From the NCBI GenBank assembly GCA_910588825.1, contig CAJURF010000023.1:1-44953 (forward strand): DNA of 44,953 nt, in the 5' to 3' direction. Below the pieces are notes generated by a model that worked only from the letters and a program-made list of their open reading frames with translations, ran no database searches and was not told the DNA's origin. The stretch's first letter is position 1. Each line of letters begins with the position of its first letter. The DNA comes from an uncultured Lachnospiraceae bacterium (GTDB lineage: Bacteria; Bacillota; Clostridia; Lachnospirales; Lachnospiraceae). Shown here one piece after another: positions 1-7,355 of this stretch. The position numbers and the translations under genes are program-made.

Positions 1-379
1 CGGCACCTACTACTTCCAGCTGAGTTATGACACTTTGTACTTGGGCAATCTCTGCCTTCAATGCCGTCTCATTCACTGTGGCAAGAACTTGGCCGGCGCT
101 TACTGTGTCTCCTGTTTCCACGGCAACGGACTCAATCACCAGTCCTGACGGCACCTGGATGTCCTGTATTTCCCCGCCCTGCAGACTTCCACTGCCCACA
201 ACCGAGGTGGAGAGGGTATCTCTGCCCGCCTTTACGCCAATTGCCTCTGGCACAGCTGCGCCTTTTTTCCCTTTTCCAGGCTGGATGATGCAGATACCTC
301 CTATTCCTGCAGCTAACAGGATGCCTGCCCCTGTCAAAATAATCCATTTTTTTCCTCTTTTCCCGGCCCTGATTCCCAT
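1..379 (-). CDS. HlyD/MacA-type membrane fusion protein, N-terminal part
   Basis: This is a partial gene running off the left edge; about 126 residues are visible. The protein starts with a basic stretch (GIRAGKRGKK), then one hydrophobic helix (WIILTGAGILLAAGIGGICII). A biotinyl/lipoyl-like segment follows (PSGLVIESVAVETGDTVSAGQVLATV), then the start of a helical hairpin. That order is typical of periplasmic-adaptor or membrane-fusion subunits of MacA/HlyD type, which in Gram-positives work with an ABC permease and ATPase. The partners would lie to the left, outside the window. I chose the ATG at 379 because AGGGAGG sits 5 nt upstream; an in-frame ATG at 394 is possible but has no ribosome site. 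It is divergent from birA. The substrate cannot be told. Confidence 0.75.
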   Translation of the reverse strand, partial: MGIRAGKRGKKWIILTGAGILLAAGIGGICIIQPGKGKKGAAVPEAIGVKAGRDTLSTSVVGSGSLQGGEIQDIQVPSGLVIESVAVETGDTVSAGQVLATVNETALKAEIAQVQSVITQLEVVGA

Positions 380-474
380 CACGCCCTCCCTCATTTTATT
401 CTGCCGATATTTTACTGGAAAAATGTGCCCAAATAGTGATAAAATGCTGAGGATTTTGTGTCGTGATTTTTTAG

Positions 475-504
475 TGTCAACTAATATTTCTATATAGGTT
501 GACA
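475..504. promoter_or_regulatory. BirA (biotin repressor) operator
   Basis: Inverted repeat TGTCAACT (475-482), 14 bp, GGTTGACA (497-504). This is the standard BirA box of Bacillota (TGTCAACC-N14/15-GGTTGACA) with one mismatch. The right half contains the -35 hexamer of the birA promoter, so holo-BirA bound here should block RNA polymerase. This predicts autoregulation of birA-bioY-bioB by biotin. Confidence 0.85.
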
Positions 505-528
505 GTCAAAACCAAAATCAGGTATAAT
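499..528 (+). promoter_or_regulatory. Sigma-A promoter of the birA-bioY-bioB operon
   Basis: TTGACA at 499-504, an 18-bp spacer and TATAAT at 523-528. The start point predicted from the -10 box is near 535, which is the first base of the ribosome site GGAGGTG (535-541) of birA. The untranslated leader would then be only about 12 nt. Confidence 0.8.
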
Positions 529-546
529 ACCTCCGGAGGTGATTCC

Positions 547-1533
547 ATGCTTCAGGAAAGAGTACTCTCCTATTTAGAACAGAAACGGGGAGAGGTGGTT
601 ACCGGCGGACAGATTGCCCGGCAGCTGGGAGTGAGCAGGACGGCAGTATGGAAAGCGGTGCATGCCCTGCAGGAAAAAGGGCATGAGATTGAGACAATGG
701 CAAACAGAGGATACCGTTTGACAGATTCCAGCGACGGACTATCCGTTCAGGGAATCACAAGTTATCTGTCCACAGAGAGCTTTGGGAGAGAACTGGAATT
801 GCATGAGACGATCAGTTCAACTAATAATCGTCTCAAGGAACTGAATACAGCGTCTCTTCCGGAAGGATACACAGTCGCCGCTGATGAACAGACATCGGGC
901 AGAGGGCGGCTGGGGCGGACTTTTTCCTCGCCTGCAGGGCAGGGCATATATTTCAGTGTCCTGCTGAAACCGGAGATAGAGCTTCAGGATATCACTCTGC
1001 TCACCATCTGTGCCGCGTCTGCAGTATGCCGGGCGGTGGACAAAATATGCGGTGTCCAAACGGATATTAAATGGGTGAATGACGTATTCCTAAAAGGCAG
1101 GAAGCTCTGTGGAATTTTGTCAGAAGCGTTCATATCTGCCGAATTGCAAAAAATTGAAGGTGTGGTGGTGGGTATTGGCATTAATACCGGTGTGGTGGAC
1201 GCCGCTGTAAAAGAAATTGCGGTATCCCTTCTGGAAATAACCGGACAGCGGGGTCTGCGCAATCAATTGCTGGCAGAGGTCCTGAACCAGCTGGAGAAAA
1301 TTTATAACGACTTTACTTTGCATCAGAAACGAGAAGAAATTCTCGCGTCGTACTCAGAAAGACTGCTTTTCATGGGAAAGCAGGTAGAACTGGCAGAGGG
1401 AAGAAAACGCTATCAGGCATCTGTGCTGGGAGTGGATGAAAACGGCGCGCTGCGTGTGCGCACCCAGGAGGGAAACCAGCATTCCGTCATATCAGGAGAG
1501 ATTATCATTTCAAAAAACAGGAGGATTTCATGA
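547..1533 (+). CDS. birA: Bifunctional biotin-protein ligase and biotin operon repressor
   Basis: BirA attaches biotin to carboxylase carrier domains through biotinyl-5'-AMP and, when loaded, represses biotin genes. The 328-residue protein has an N-terminal winged helix-turn-helix (about residues 1-60, with GGQIARQLGVSRTAVWKAV). The ligase domain follows, with GRGRLGRTF (the biotinyl-AMP loop, family form GRGRxGRxW) and IKWVNDVFLKGRKLCGIL (KWPND region). A small C-terminal SH3-like domain closes it. The start at 547 is set by GGAGGTGA 6 nt upstream; a longer reading frame from 499 begins upstream of the -10 box and would not be on the message. It is the first gene of the operon and overlaps bioY by 4 nt (ATGA). 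Confidence 0.95.
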   Translation: MLQERVLSYLEQKRGEVVTGGQIARQLGVSRTAVWKAVHALQEKGHEIETMANRGYRLTDSSDGLSVQGITSYLSTESFGRELELHETISSTNNRLKELNTASLPEGYTVAADEQTSGRGRLGRTFSSPAGQGIYFSVLLKPEIELQDITLLTICAASAVCRAVDKICGVQTDIKWVNDVFLKGRKLCGILSEAFISAELQKIEGVVVGIGINTGVVDAAVKEIAVSLLEITGQRGLRNQLLAEVLNQLEKIYNDFTLHQKREEILASYSERLLFMGKQVELAEGRKRYQASVLGVDENGALRVRTQEGNQHSVISGEIIISKNRRIS

Positions 1534-2129
1534 AGAAAGAAAAATTATCGGTAAGAGATTTATGCATCACGGCTCTTTTTGCGGCAGTAACGGCGATTTG
1601 CGCGCAGATTGCCATTCCCATTCCCTTTTCCCCTGTTCCCATATCCTTTGGGATGGTGGGTCTGTACACGGCGTCTATTTTCCTGCCTCCCCGCTGCGCG
1701 GTGCTCTCACAGGTCTGTTATCTTGTACTTGGTGCTGCGGGGCTTCCTGTATTTGGCGGGTTTAAAGGCGGAATGGGCGCATTGCTGGGTCCCACAGGCG
1801 GTTATCTGATGGTCTATCCCATTATGGCAGCCATTGTTTCCTGGGCATTAAACAGCAGATGGGCACTGCAGAAGAAGTACGGGCAGAAACGGGTTCTCAT
1901 CAATGGCACCATAGCCATCTGCGCAGCCCATTTCCTATTATACCTGGGCGGAACCATCTGGCTGTGTGGCACCACGGGAAATACCTTTATGGCAGGGCTG
2001 TCTCTGGCGGTCTTCCCCTATATTCCGCTGGATATAGTAAAAATTGTATTCTGCTCTGTGGCAGTGATTCCCCTTCGGGGACGCTTAATGGGAGCGGGAT
2101 TTCTGGCGCTGACGCCGGAAAAAATATGA
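1530..2129 (+). CDS. bioY: BioY, substrate-binding S component of the biotin ECF transporter
   Basis: A 199-residue integral membrane protein with about six hydrophobic helices and the BioY core GMGALLGPTGGYLMVYPIMA. It captures biotin and is energised by an EcfA/EcfT module. No biotin-specific A or T gene is adjacent, so it presumably uses a shared housekeeping ECF module elsewhere. The dedicated module at 4528-7355 looks assigned to another substrate. Its ATG overlaps the birA stop, which indicates translational coupling. It should be repressed by BirA together with birA. Confidence 0.93.
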   Translation: MKKEKLSVRDLCITALFAAVTAICAQIAIPIPFSPVPISFGMVGLYTASIFLPPRCAVLSQVCYLVLGAAGLPVFGGFKGGMGALLGPTGGYLMVYPIMAAIVSWALNSRWALQKKYGQKRVLINGTIAICAAHFLLYLGGTIWLCGTTGNTFMAGLSLAVFPYIPLDIVKIVFCSVAVIPLRGRLMGAGFLALTPEKI

Positions 2130-2169
2130 TGGGAGTTTCATGAGAGTTTCTATATGAAAGAGGAAAACA

Positions 2170-3135
2170 ATGAAAAAGCAGATTTTAGAGAGGGCAGCAG
2201 ATGGATACATTCCCAGCCCGGAGGAGGCGCTTCTGCTGATGGACCCTGAATTTATGCCATTGGATGAGCTCATCCACGCGGCAGGCGCAATTACAAAACA
2301 ATATCACGGCAGCCGGGTAAAAATGTGTGCCATCCATGCAGTAAAAGTGGGCCGATGCAGCGGGGACTGTGCATTCTGCGCACAGTCATCCCATCACAAT
2401 TGCCATATCCATGTAGTAAAAATCGGCGATATCTCTTATGAGAAAATTGCGTCTCATGTGAGACTGCTGGAAAAAAACGGCGTAGAGCGGTTCAGCCTGG
2501 TCACAAGCGGCGAGCGGCTGACCGATGAGGAATTCAGCCATATTCTGCAGATATACCGGCGGTTACATAATGAGACAGGCATAGGGCTGTGCGCCTCACT
2601 GGGCAGTCTGGACGAACAGCGGGCACAGGCATTAGCCGGATGCGGAGTCACCCGTTATCACCATAACATAGAGACTGCCCCCAGCTACTTTCCCCAGATA
2701 TGTTCTACCCACAGCTATAAGGATAAATTGGAAACAATCCGTATAGCGCGGGAGGCGGGCATGGAAATATGCTGCGGCGGAATTATCTCAATGGGTGAAA
2801 CGTCCCGCCAGCGGGTGGAAATGGCCTATGCACTGCAGAAATTGCATGCGGACTGCGTTCCTGTGAATATACTTAACCCGATTCCCGGCACCAGACTGGA
2901 ACATCAGCCCCTTTTGAGTACAGATGAAATTCTCCGCCCAATCGCTTTGTTTCGGCTGGTTATGCCAAAGCAGACATTATGCTTCGCAGGAGGCCGCCAA
3001 AACGCCATGGGGGATGATGAATACGCAGGATACGAGGCGGGTATCAATGCCTTGATTATCGGCGATTTTCTCACTACTCAGGGGAAGGAATTAAGGGAGG
3101 AGATATCTAAGCTGACTGCACTTGGCAGGGTTTGA
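2170..3135 (+). CDS. bioB: Biotin synthase (radical SAM)
   Basis: BioB inserts sulfur into dethiobiotin to make biotin. The 321-residue protein has the radical-SAM motif CSGDCAFC (Cys63, Cys67, Cys70), which binds the 4Fe-4S cluster and S-adenosylmethionine. Two of the three cysteines that hold the auxiliary cluster in classical BioB are recognisable (Cys141 in GLCASLG; Cys201 or Cys202 in EICCGGI), and the cluster arginine is kept (AGGRQN). At the position of the first auxiliary cysteine (E. coli Cys97, Bacillus TYC) there is Ser109 in RFSLVTSG. Extra cysteines occur at 53, 78, 158 and 178. This suggests a variant auxiliary cluster. It is the third gene of the operon. bioA, bioD and bioF are not in the window, so dethiobiotin may be imported or made elsewhere. 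Confidence 0.93.
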   Translation: MKKQILERAADGYIPSPEEALLLMDPEFMPLDELIHAAGAITKQYHGSRVKMCAIHAVKVGRCSGDCAFCAQSSHHNCHIHVVKIGDISYEKIASHVRLLEKNGVERFSLVTSGERLTDEEFSHILQIYRRLHNETGIGLCASLGSLDEQRAQALAGCGVTRYHHNIETAPSYFPQICSTHSYKDKLETIRIAREAGMEICCGGIISMGETSRQRVEMAYALQKLHADCVPVNILNPIPGTRLEHQPLLSTDEILRPIALFRLVMPKQTLCFAGGRQNAMGDDEYAGYEAGINALIIGDFLTTQGKELREEISKLTALGRV

Positions 3136-3167
3136 AGCATACTTTTGTAATCTCCTGCATGGAAAAG

Positions 3168-3198
3168 GGGGTGATCACAGCGATCACCCCTTGATTTT
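3168..3198 (+). terminator. Terminator of the biotin operon
   Basis: A perfect 9-bp stem GGGGTGATC / GATCACCCC with a 5-nt loop, followed by TTGATTTTAA. It lies 32 nt after the bioB stop. The T-rich tail is interrupted, so it is a moderate intrinsic terminator. Confidence 0.75.
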
Positions 3199-3237
3199 AA
3201 AGTTTTCCACTAATATGTCAACTAAAATAATTACTTT

Positions 3238-3507
3238 CTAAAAACCCGATGCATTCATAAATCCTCCCTCTTTTGAAAACTCAATAATCAAATTTGCTGT
3301 GGATTTTATTATGTCCATAAAATAATTAATTTCTTTTTCTGAATAGCCGTCAACTTCTATGCGATAAGATGGAAGATAGCAAGTCATACTATGAAAACAG
3401 TTTTTTTCATCTGGTGTTTCAATATACACCTTTACCTCCCCATTTTCCAATTGTTCTGAATGGACAATCTCTGTATTATCTTCCAGTGTCATAAATGGAT
3501 ACATCAT
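3238..3507 (-). CDS. Small conserved hypothetical protein, 89 residues
   Basis: The protein begins MMYPFMTLEDNTEIVHSE and contains YLPSYRIEVDGYSEKEINYF and a C-terminal FSKEGGFMNASGF. It is acidic, has no signal peptide or membrane segment and looks like a compact cytoplasmic alpha/beta protein. I recall similar short proteins scattered through Clostridia genomes but know no function. AGGAGG lies 5 nt before the ATG. It is a single gene between the biotin terminator and the end of the ECF operon, and there is no toxin or antitoxin partner beside it. Confidence 0.75.
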   Translation of the reverse strand: MMYPFMTLEDNTEIVHSEQLENGEVKVYIETPDEKNCFHSMTCYLPSYRIEVDGYSEKEINYFMDIIKSTANLIIEFSKEGGFMNASGF

Positions 3508-3676
3508 AACGACTCCTCCTCTTTAACTTTGGGATTATTCCTACCCTAGAGCGTGTCTTAAAATATCAAAAACATCTTTCCAAAATGCGACTGAATGCGG
3601 GGCAATTTATCGCTGATTTCATTATACGCTATCTATTCTAAAAAGTATAGCTGGATTTCGTAAAACCTGCTGGAAG

Positions 3677-4549
3677 CTACCTCTGTATCAGCCCATATTT
3701 TTTCTTAATCCGCTCCAGTTTCTCCAGCATAGGCCGGCTCATGAACCACAGGAAAATGACTGTGGCTGTGGCTTGCACCATGTCCACCGGGGCGCCGGAT
3801 ATGTAGTGGGCCAGCAGGCTCATCTTTGTGATGCGCCCATAGGTCATCAGTATGCTGGCCGGGTTCATGATTCCGCCGAAGATGAAGAACACGCTCAAGA
3901 ATCCATAGATACACAGCTGTACCCTGCTGGCTTTCATGATCCCTTTCTGATACAGGATGCCCGCCAGAAAGCCGATCATGCCGTAGGAGAACATCTGCCA
4001 CGGAGTCCACGGGCCATGGCCCGCGAACATGTTGGACACCAGTATGATGAAGCATCCCACCAGGAAGCCTGCCTCGCCGCCGAATGACACCCCTGTGAGG
4101 ATGACCACGGCCGCTATAGGCTTGAAATGGGGAATCATATAAAATGCCGCCCTGCCCGCCACTCCGATGGCCGCCAGCACTGCGATCACCATGATCTCCC
4201 TGGCCTGGGGCTTTCTCCCCTCGAACGCCATAAAGAAAGGCGCCATGGCAAAGAACACCACCAGCAGGCTAAACCTCATATATTTCTTCCCGTGGAAGAA
4301 TTTCACAGAAAGGTACAGCATCAGGGGAACGGTGATGAGCATGATCAGCAGGGCTATCCAGGTGCGCCTGCTGACCTTCCCTCTTCGGATGGGCTCCACG
4401 ATCACCCCGTCCTCTTTCAGCCGGTATTCTTCCAGTTCTTCCCCACTCTTTGTATCCGGGTGAAGAAAACGGTCATCCTGCGCTTCTTTCGCTCTGTCCC
4501 ACTCCCAGTACGTGTCAATAAATTGGTCTAAAGATTCGCCTGCAAGCAT
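3677..4549 (-). CDS. ECF transporter S component, probable corrinoid specificity
   Basis: A 290-residue membrane protein and the last gene of the riboswitch operon. Residues 1 to about 62 are hydrophilic and cytoplasmic. Two hydrophobic helices follow (RTWIALLIMLITVPLMLYL and FSLLVVFFAMAPFFMAF). The rest is an S-component-like core of about six helices, beginning AREIMVIAVLAAIGVAGRAAFY, with VSFGGEAGFLVGCFIILVSNMF. S components bind the vitamin and dock on EcfT-EcfAA'. Overlap with the ATPase gene by 22 nt and GGAGG before the ATG support coupled translation. Cobalamin specificity is inferred from the riboswitch and the DUF4430 neighbours; residues that contact substrate cannot be named. The core resembles CbrT-like S components. 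The N-terminal extension and two extra helices are unusual for S components, which are commonly near 170-220 residues. Confidence 0.82.
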   Translation of the reverse strand: MLAGESLDQFIDTYWEWDRAKEAQDDRFLHPDTKSGEELEEYRLKEDGVIVEPIRRGKVSRRTWIALLIMLITVPLMLYLSVKFFHGKKYMRFSLLVVFFAMAPFFMAFEGRKPQAREIMVIAVLAAIGVAGRAAFYMIPHFKPIAAVVILTGVSFGGEAGFLVGCFIILVSNMFAGHGPWTPWQMFSYGMIGFLAGILYQKGIMKASRVQLCIYGFLSVFFIFGGIMNPASILMTYGRITKMSLLAHYISGAPVDMVQATATVIFLWFMSRPMLEKLERIKKKYGLIQR

Positions 4550-6318
4550 CCAGCCACCTCCTTCGCGGTCACCGCATCGGGAAAGTAATGACGTGCCATG
4601 CGGTTTGCCGCTGTTGTATAGAAGTTATTTCCCGCGAAAAACGCTCTGGCCGGCCTGCACGCCACCACATTGCCCTCGAAAAAGAGCCCTACACGGTCAG
4701 CGTACTCCGCCACAAATTCCACGTCATGGGAGATCATCAATATGGTCACCCCATGGCTCTGGAGTTTCTTCAGGATGCCCCCCAGTTCTTCTTTGTACTC
4801 CGCGTCCATTCCCTTGGTGGCCTCGTCCAGCAGCAGTATCCTGGGCCTGAGCAGAAGCACTTTCGCCAGGGCCAGCCGCTGCTGTTCCCCGCCGCTTAAA
4901 TCATAGGGATGCCGGTCCAGCAGCCCCTCCAGATTCGTCAGGCTTACGATGCCCTCCACCGCCCGGGCTTTCTCCATGTCCGCTGTGTACTCCTCTGATT
5001 TCTTCTCTTTCCTGCCGCCGATGATGGAGTACAGGTCTTCGCGGGCGGTTTTCTTGATAAACATACTCTGGGGATTCTGGGACAGGACCCCTAAGCACCC
5101 CCGGTATAATTCACGGTCCGAATATTTCCGGATATCCTTTCCTTCCAGCAGGATCTTCCCCCTGTGGGGACTGCGTACCCGGCTGATCAGGGACAGAGCT
5201 GTGCTCTTTCCCGTACCGTTGCCTCCCACCAGGGCATAGAATTCTCCCCGCTTCACTTCCAGGGACAGGTCCCTTACCACGTCCCTTCCTTCTTTTTCAT
5301 ACCGAAACCAGGCCTCATCCACCTGGATGGCCAGGTTCTTCTTTTCTTCCTTCTTTTTCGCGGCGGCCTTCACGGACTCTGCCGCTTTTCTCACCTTCTG
5401 AAAACGCTTCTTTTCTTTTTTTGCGCCTGTGTTTTCTTCCTCTGGGTCCTGTAAGGGCCTGGGCACTTTCAGGGACTCTACCGGCATATGGTTCATCAGG
5501 CCGGAGATCCACTGGCGTCCCTCACTGACTGTCAGCGGGCAGGCCTCCTGGCTGTCCACAGCCGCGTACACCTGCATGGGTACAGGCATAGCCAGGAACA
5601 TGCCGCTGCCTGCCGCTTTTAACTTCTCCCCGATTTCCCGGGGAGGCCCTTCCACAGCCAGACGGCCCTGGTCCATGACAAATACTTTGTCCGCCCAGGG
5701 AATCACATCCTGGAGCCGGTGTTCGGTGAGCACCACCGTGGTGCCGATATCCCGGTTGATCTTCTTCACGGTCTCCAGAAAGTCCGAGGCGGCTATGGGG
5801 TCCAGCTGGGAGGTGGGCTCATCCAAAATCAGCAGCCGGGGATGCATGGACATAACAGACGCCAGATTCAACAGCTGCTTCTGCCCTCCGGACAGCTCGG
5901 ACACGTTCCGGTAAAACCACTGGTGGATGCCGAAATAACTGGCCATCTCTGCCACCCGCAGCCGTATCACCTCGCCGTCACAGCCCAGGCTCTCCAGGCC
6001 GAAGGCCAGCTCATGCCATACCTTGTCTGTGACAATCTGATTTTCCGGGTTCTGCAGCACATATCCGATCTCCTGGCTCTGAACCCTCTGGCCCACAGCG
6101 CTCAAGGGCGCTCCCCGGTAATAGATCTCCCCGGACTTTTCCCCGTGGGGCGCCAGCACGCTTTTCAGCTGGCGCAGCAGGGTGCTCTTGCCGCAGCCGC
6201 TCTTGCCGCACAGCACATTGAAAGTGCCCTCCTGGATTGCCATATCTACATGGGACAGGGTCTCTTTCCCGCTGTCCGGATAAGAAAAGCTCAGGTCTTT
6301 GATGGTTATGATGTCCAT
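4528..6318 (-). CDS. ECF transporter ATPase, fused EcfA-EcfA' double ABC protein
   Basis: 596 residues with two ABC ATPase halves in one chain. The N-half has Walker A CGKSGCGKSTLL, signature LSGGQKQL and Walker B LLILDEPTS. The C-half has Walker A VGGNGTGKSTAL, signature LSGGEQQRL and Walker B ILLLDEATKG. A highly charged lysine-rich linker (about residues 295-335, RFQKVRKAAESVKAAAKKKEE) joins them. The two sites drive the toppling motion of the S component through EcfT. The gene overlaps EcfT by 13 nt and EcfS by 22 nt, so the three form one dedicated (group I type) module serving the substrate of this operon. Confidence 0.9.
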   Translation of the reverse strand: MDIITIKDLSFSYPDSGKETLSHVDMAIQEGTFNVLCGKSGCGKSTLLRQLKSVLAPHGEKSGEIYYRGAPLSAVGQRVQSQEIGYVLQNPENQIVTDKVWHELAFGLESLGCDGEVIRLRVAEMASYFGIHQWFYRNVSELSGGQKQLLNLASVMSMHPRLLILDEPTSQLDPIAASDFLETVKKINRDIGTTVVLTEHRLQDVIPWADKVFVMDQGRLAVEGPPREIGEKLKAAGSGMFLAMPVPMQVYAAVDSQEACPLTVSEGRQWISGLMNHMPVESLKVPRPLQDPEEENTGAKKEKKRFQKVRKAAESVKAAAKKKEEKKNLAIQVDEAWFRYEKEGRDVVRDLSLEVKRGEFYALVGGNGTGKSTALSLISRVRSPHRGKILLEGKDIRKYSDRELYRGCLGVLSQNPQSMFIKKTAREDLYSIIGGRKEKKSEEYTADMEKARAVEGIVSLTNLEGLLDRHPYDLSGGEQQRLALAKVLLLRPRILLLDEATKGMDAEYKEELGGILKKLQSHGVTILMISHDVEFVAEYADRVGLFFEGNVVACRPARAFFAGNNFYTTAANRMARHYFPDAVTAKEVAGCLQANL

Positions 6319-7355
6319 ATCCGGATTCCCCCTTTTCCTTCCCGTTCTTCATCAGCCAGGGGCACGCCCCCTTCTCTCTCTATCTCCTGGTAAATCTGCC
6401 GGTAAGTGGCTCCTGCCTCCATCCCTGCCCGGGCCCGGCTTCTTTCCATGGATATGGCCTCCACCGCCCCTAAGATAACCGGCAGAAAGCAGAACAGGGC
6501 AAAGGCCGCATAACAGGCGAAAGCCAGCCCCGGACTGCATGACACAGGGGCGTTCCTGCCCTGTATGGTAAATCCCGCCAGCAGAATCCTGGGGTCGTAC
6601 TGGGCAAATACCGCGCCTGCCCGACACCCGTGGACGAATACCGCCGTCAGCGCCAGCATGGCAGAGCCCATACACCAGTCCCGCTTGTCAAACCGGTAGA
6701 TGGAAAAGGCTGTCCTGCCCCGCAGGCCGTACCCCCGCCCTTTCATGGAGTCCGCTGTCTCGATGGCGTTCTCCAGGGCCCAGGTCACCAGGATGGACAA
6801 CAGGTTCAGTCCATAGAGGGCTTTCTTCAGATATTTTCCGTTGGACACATCCATACCCACGCATTTCTGCCCATTGCGGATCACCTTCATCTGGGCGGCA
6901 AACACGGGTACAAAGCGCAGGGCCATGGATAAAAGCAGCGACAGGGACGGAATCACCCGTCCGAACAGATATACGAATTTGTCGCTGGTCATTACCTTGT
7001 TATAGCAGGAAAACCATCCAATGACGATAAACATCACCCACCCCAGCACCAGCCCGTAGACAAAGGCTTCCAGGGTCACCCAGTTGCCGCTGCTCTCGAT
7101 ATAAACCAGGGGTGTGACCCCGTAGTGGTTGAACAGAGGGTTTGTGAGGGCGGTGATGAGCAGCAGGGGAAAGGTAAAGAGCACATTCATTTTCAATGTG
7201 TCCTTCCACCCCTTGAGGCAGACGGCATAGCAGGTGCCTCCCACAAAGGAGATCGCCAGGAACACCGGGTGCTGGACGAACATGGTAAACCCCAGCACCA
7301 CCGCGAAATAATAAAAATTCAGCAGGGGATGGCATCTAGAAAACGCATCCCTCAT
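6306..7355 (-). CDS. ECF transporter transmembrane T component
   Basis: 349 residues with several membrane helices in the N-terminal two thirds. Coupling-helix motifs typical of EcfT are present: SMALRFVPVFAAQMKVIRNGQ and the Ala/Gly-Arg-Gly signature in ETADSMKGRGYGLRGRTAF. These helices sit on the two ATPase halves and link them to the S component. A further membrane part and a charged tail follow. Its ATG shares one base with the stop of the upstream DUF4430 lipoprotein gene, so binding protein and transporter are translationally coupled. That coupling is the strongest local sign that the lipoprotein works with this transporter. Confidence 0.9.
   Translation of the reverse strand: MRDAFSRCHPLLNFYYFAVVLGFTMFVQHPVFLAISFVGGTCYAVCLKGWKDTLKMNVLFTFPLLLITALTNPLFNHYGVTPLVYIESSGNWVTLEAFVYGLVLGWVMFIVIGWFSCYNKVMTSDKFVYLFGRVIPSLSLLLSMALRFVPVFAAQMKVIRNGQKCVGMDVSNGKYLKKALYGLNLLSILVTWALENAIETADSMKGRGYGLRGRTAFSIYRFDKRDWCMGSAMLALTAVFVHGCRAGAVFAQYDPRILLAGFTIQGRNAPVSCSPGLAFACYAAFALFCFLPVILGAVEAISMERSRARAGMEAGATYRQIYQEIEREGGVPLADEEREGKGGIRIWTS

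Noticed and set aside
475..504. BirA operator also controlling the divergent membrane-fusion gene
   Set aside because: The left half gives a TTGACA on the minus strand, but no acceptable -10 box lies at the right distance.
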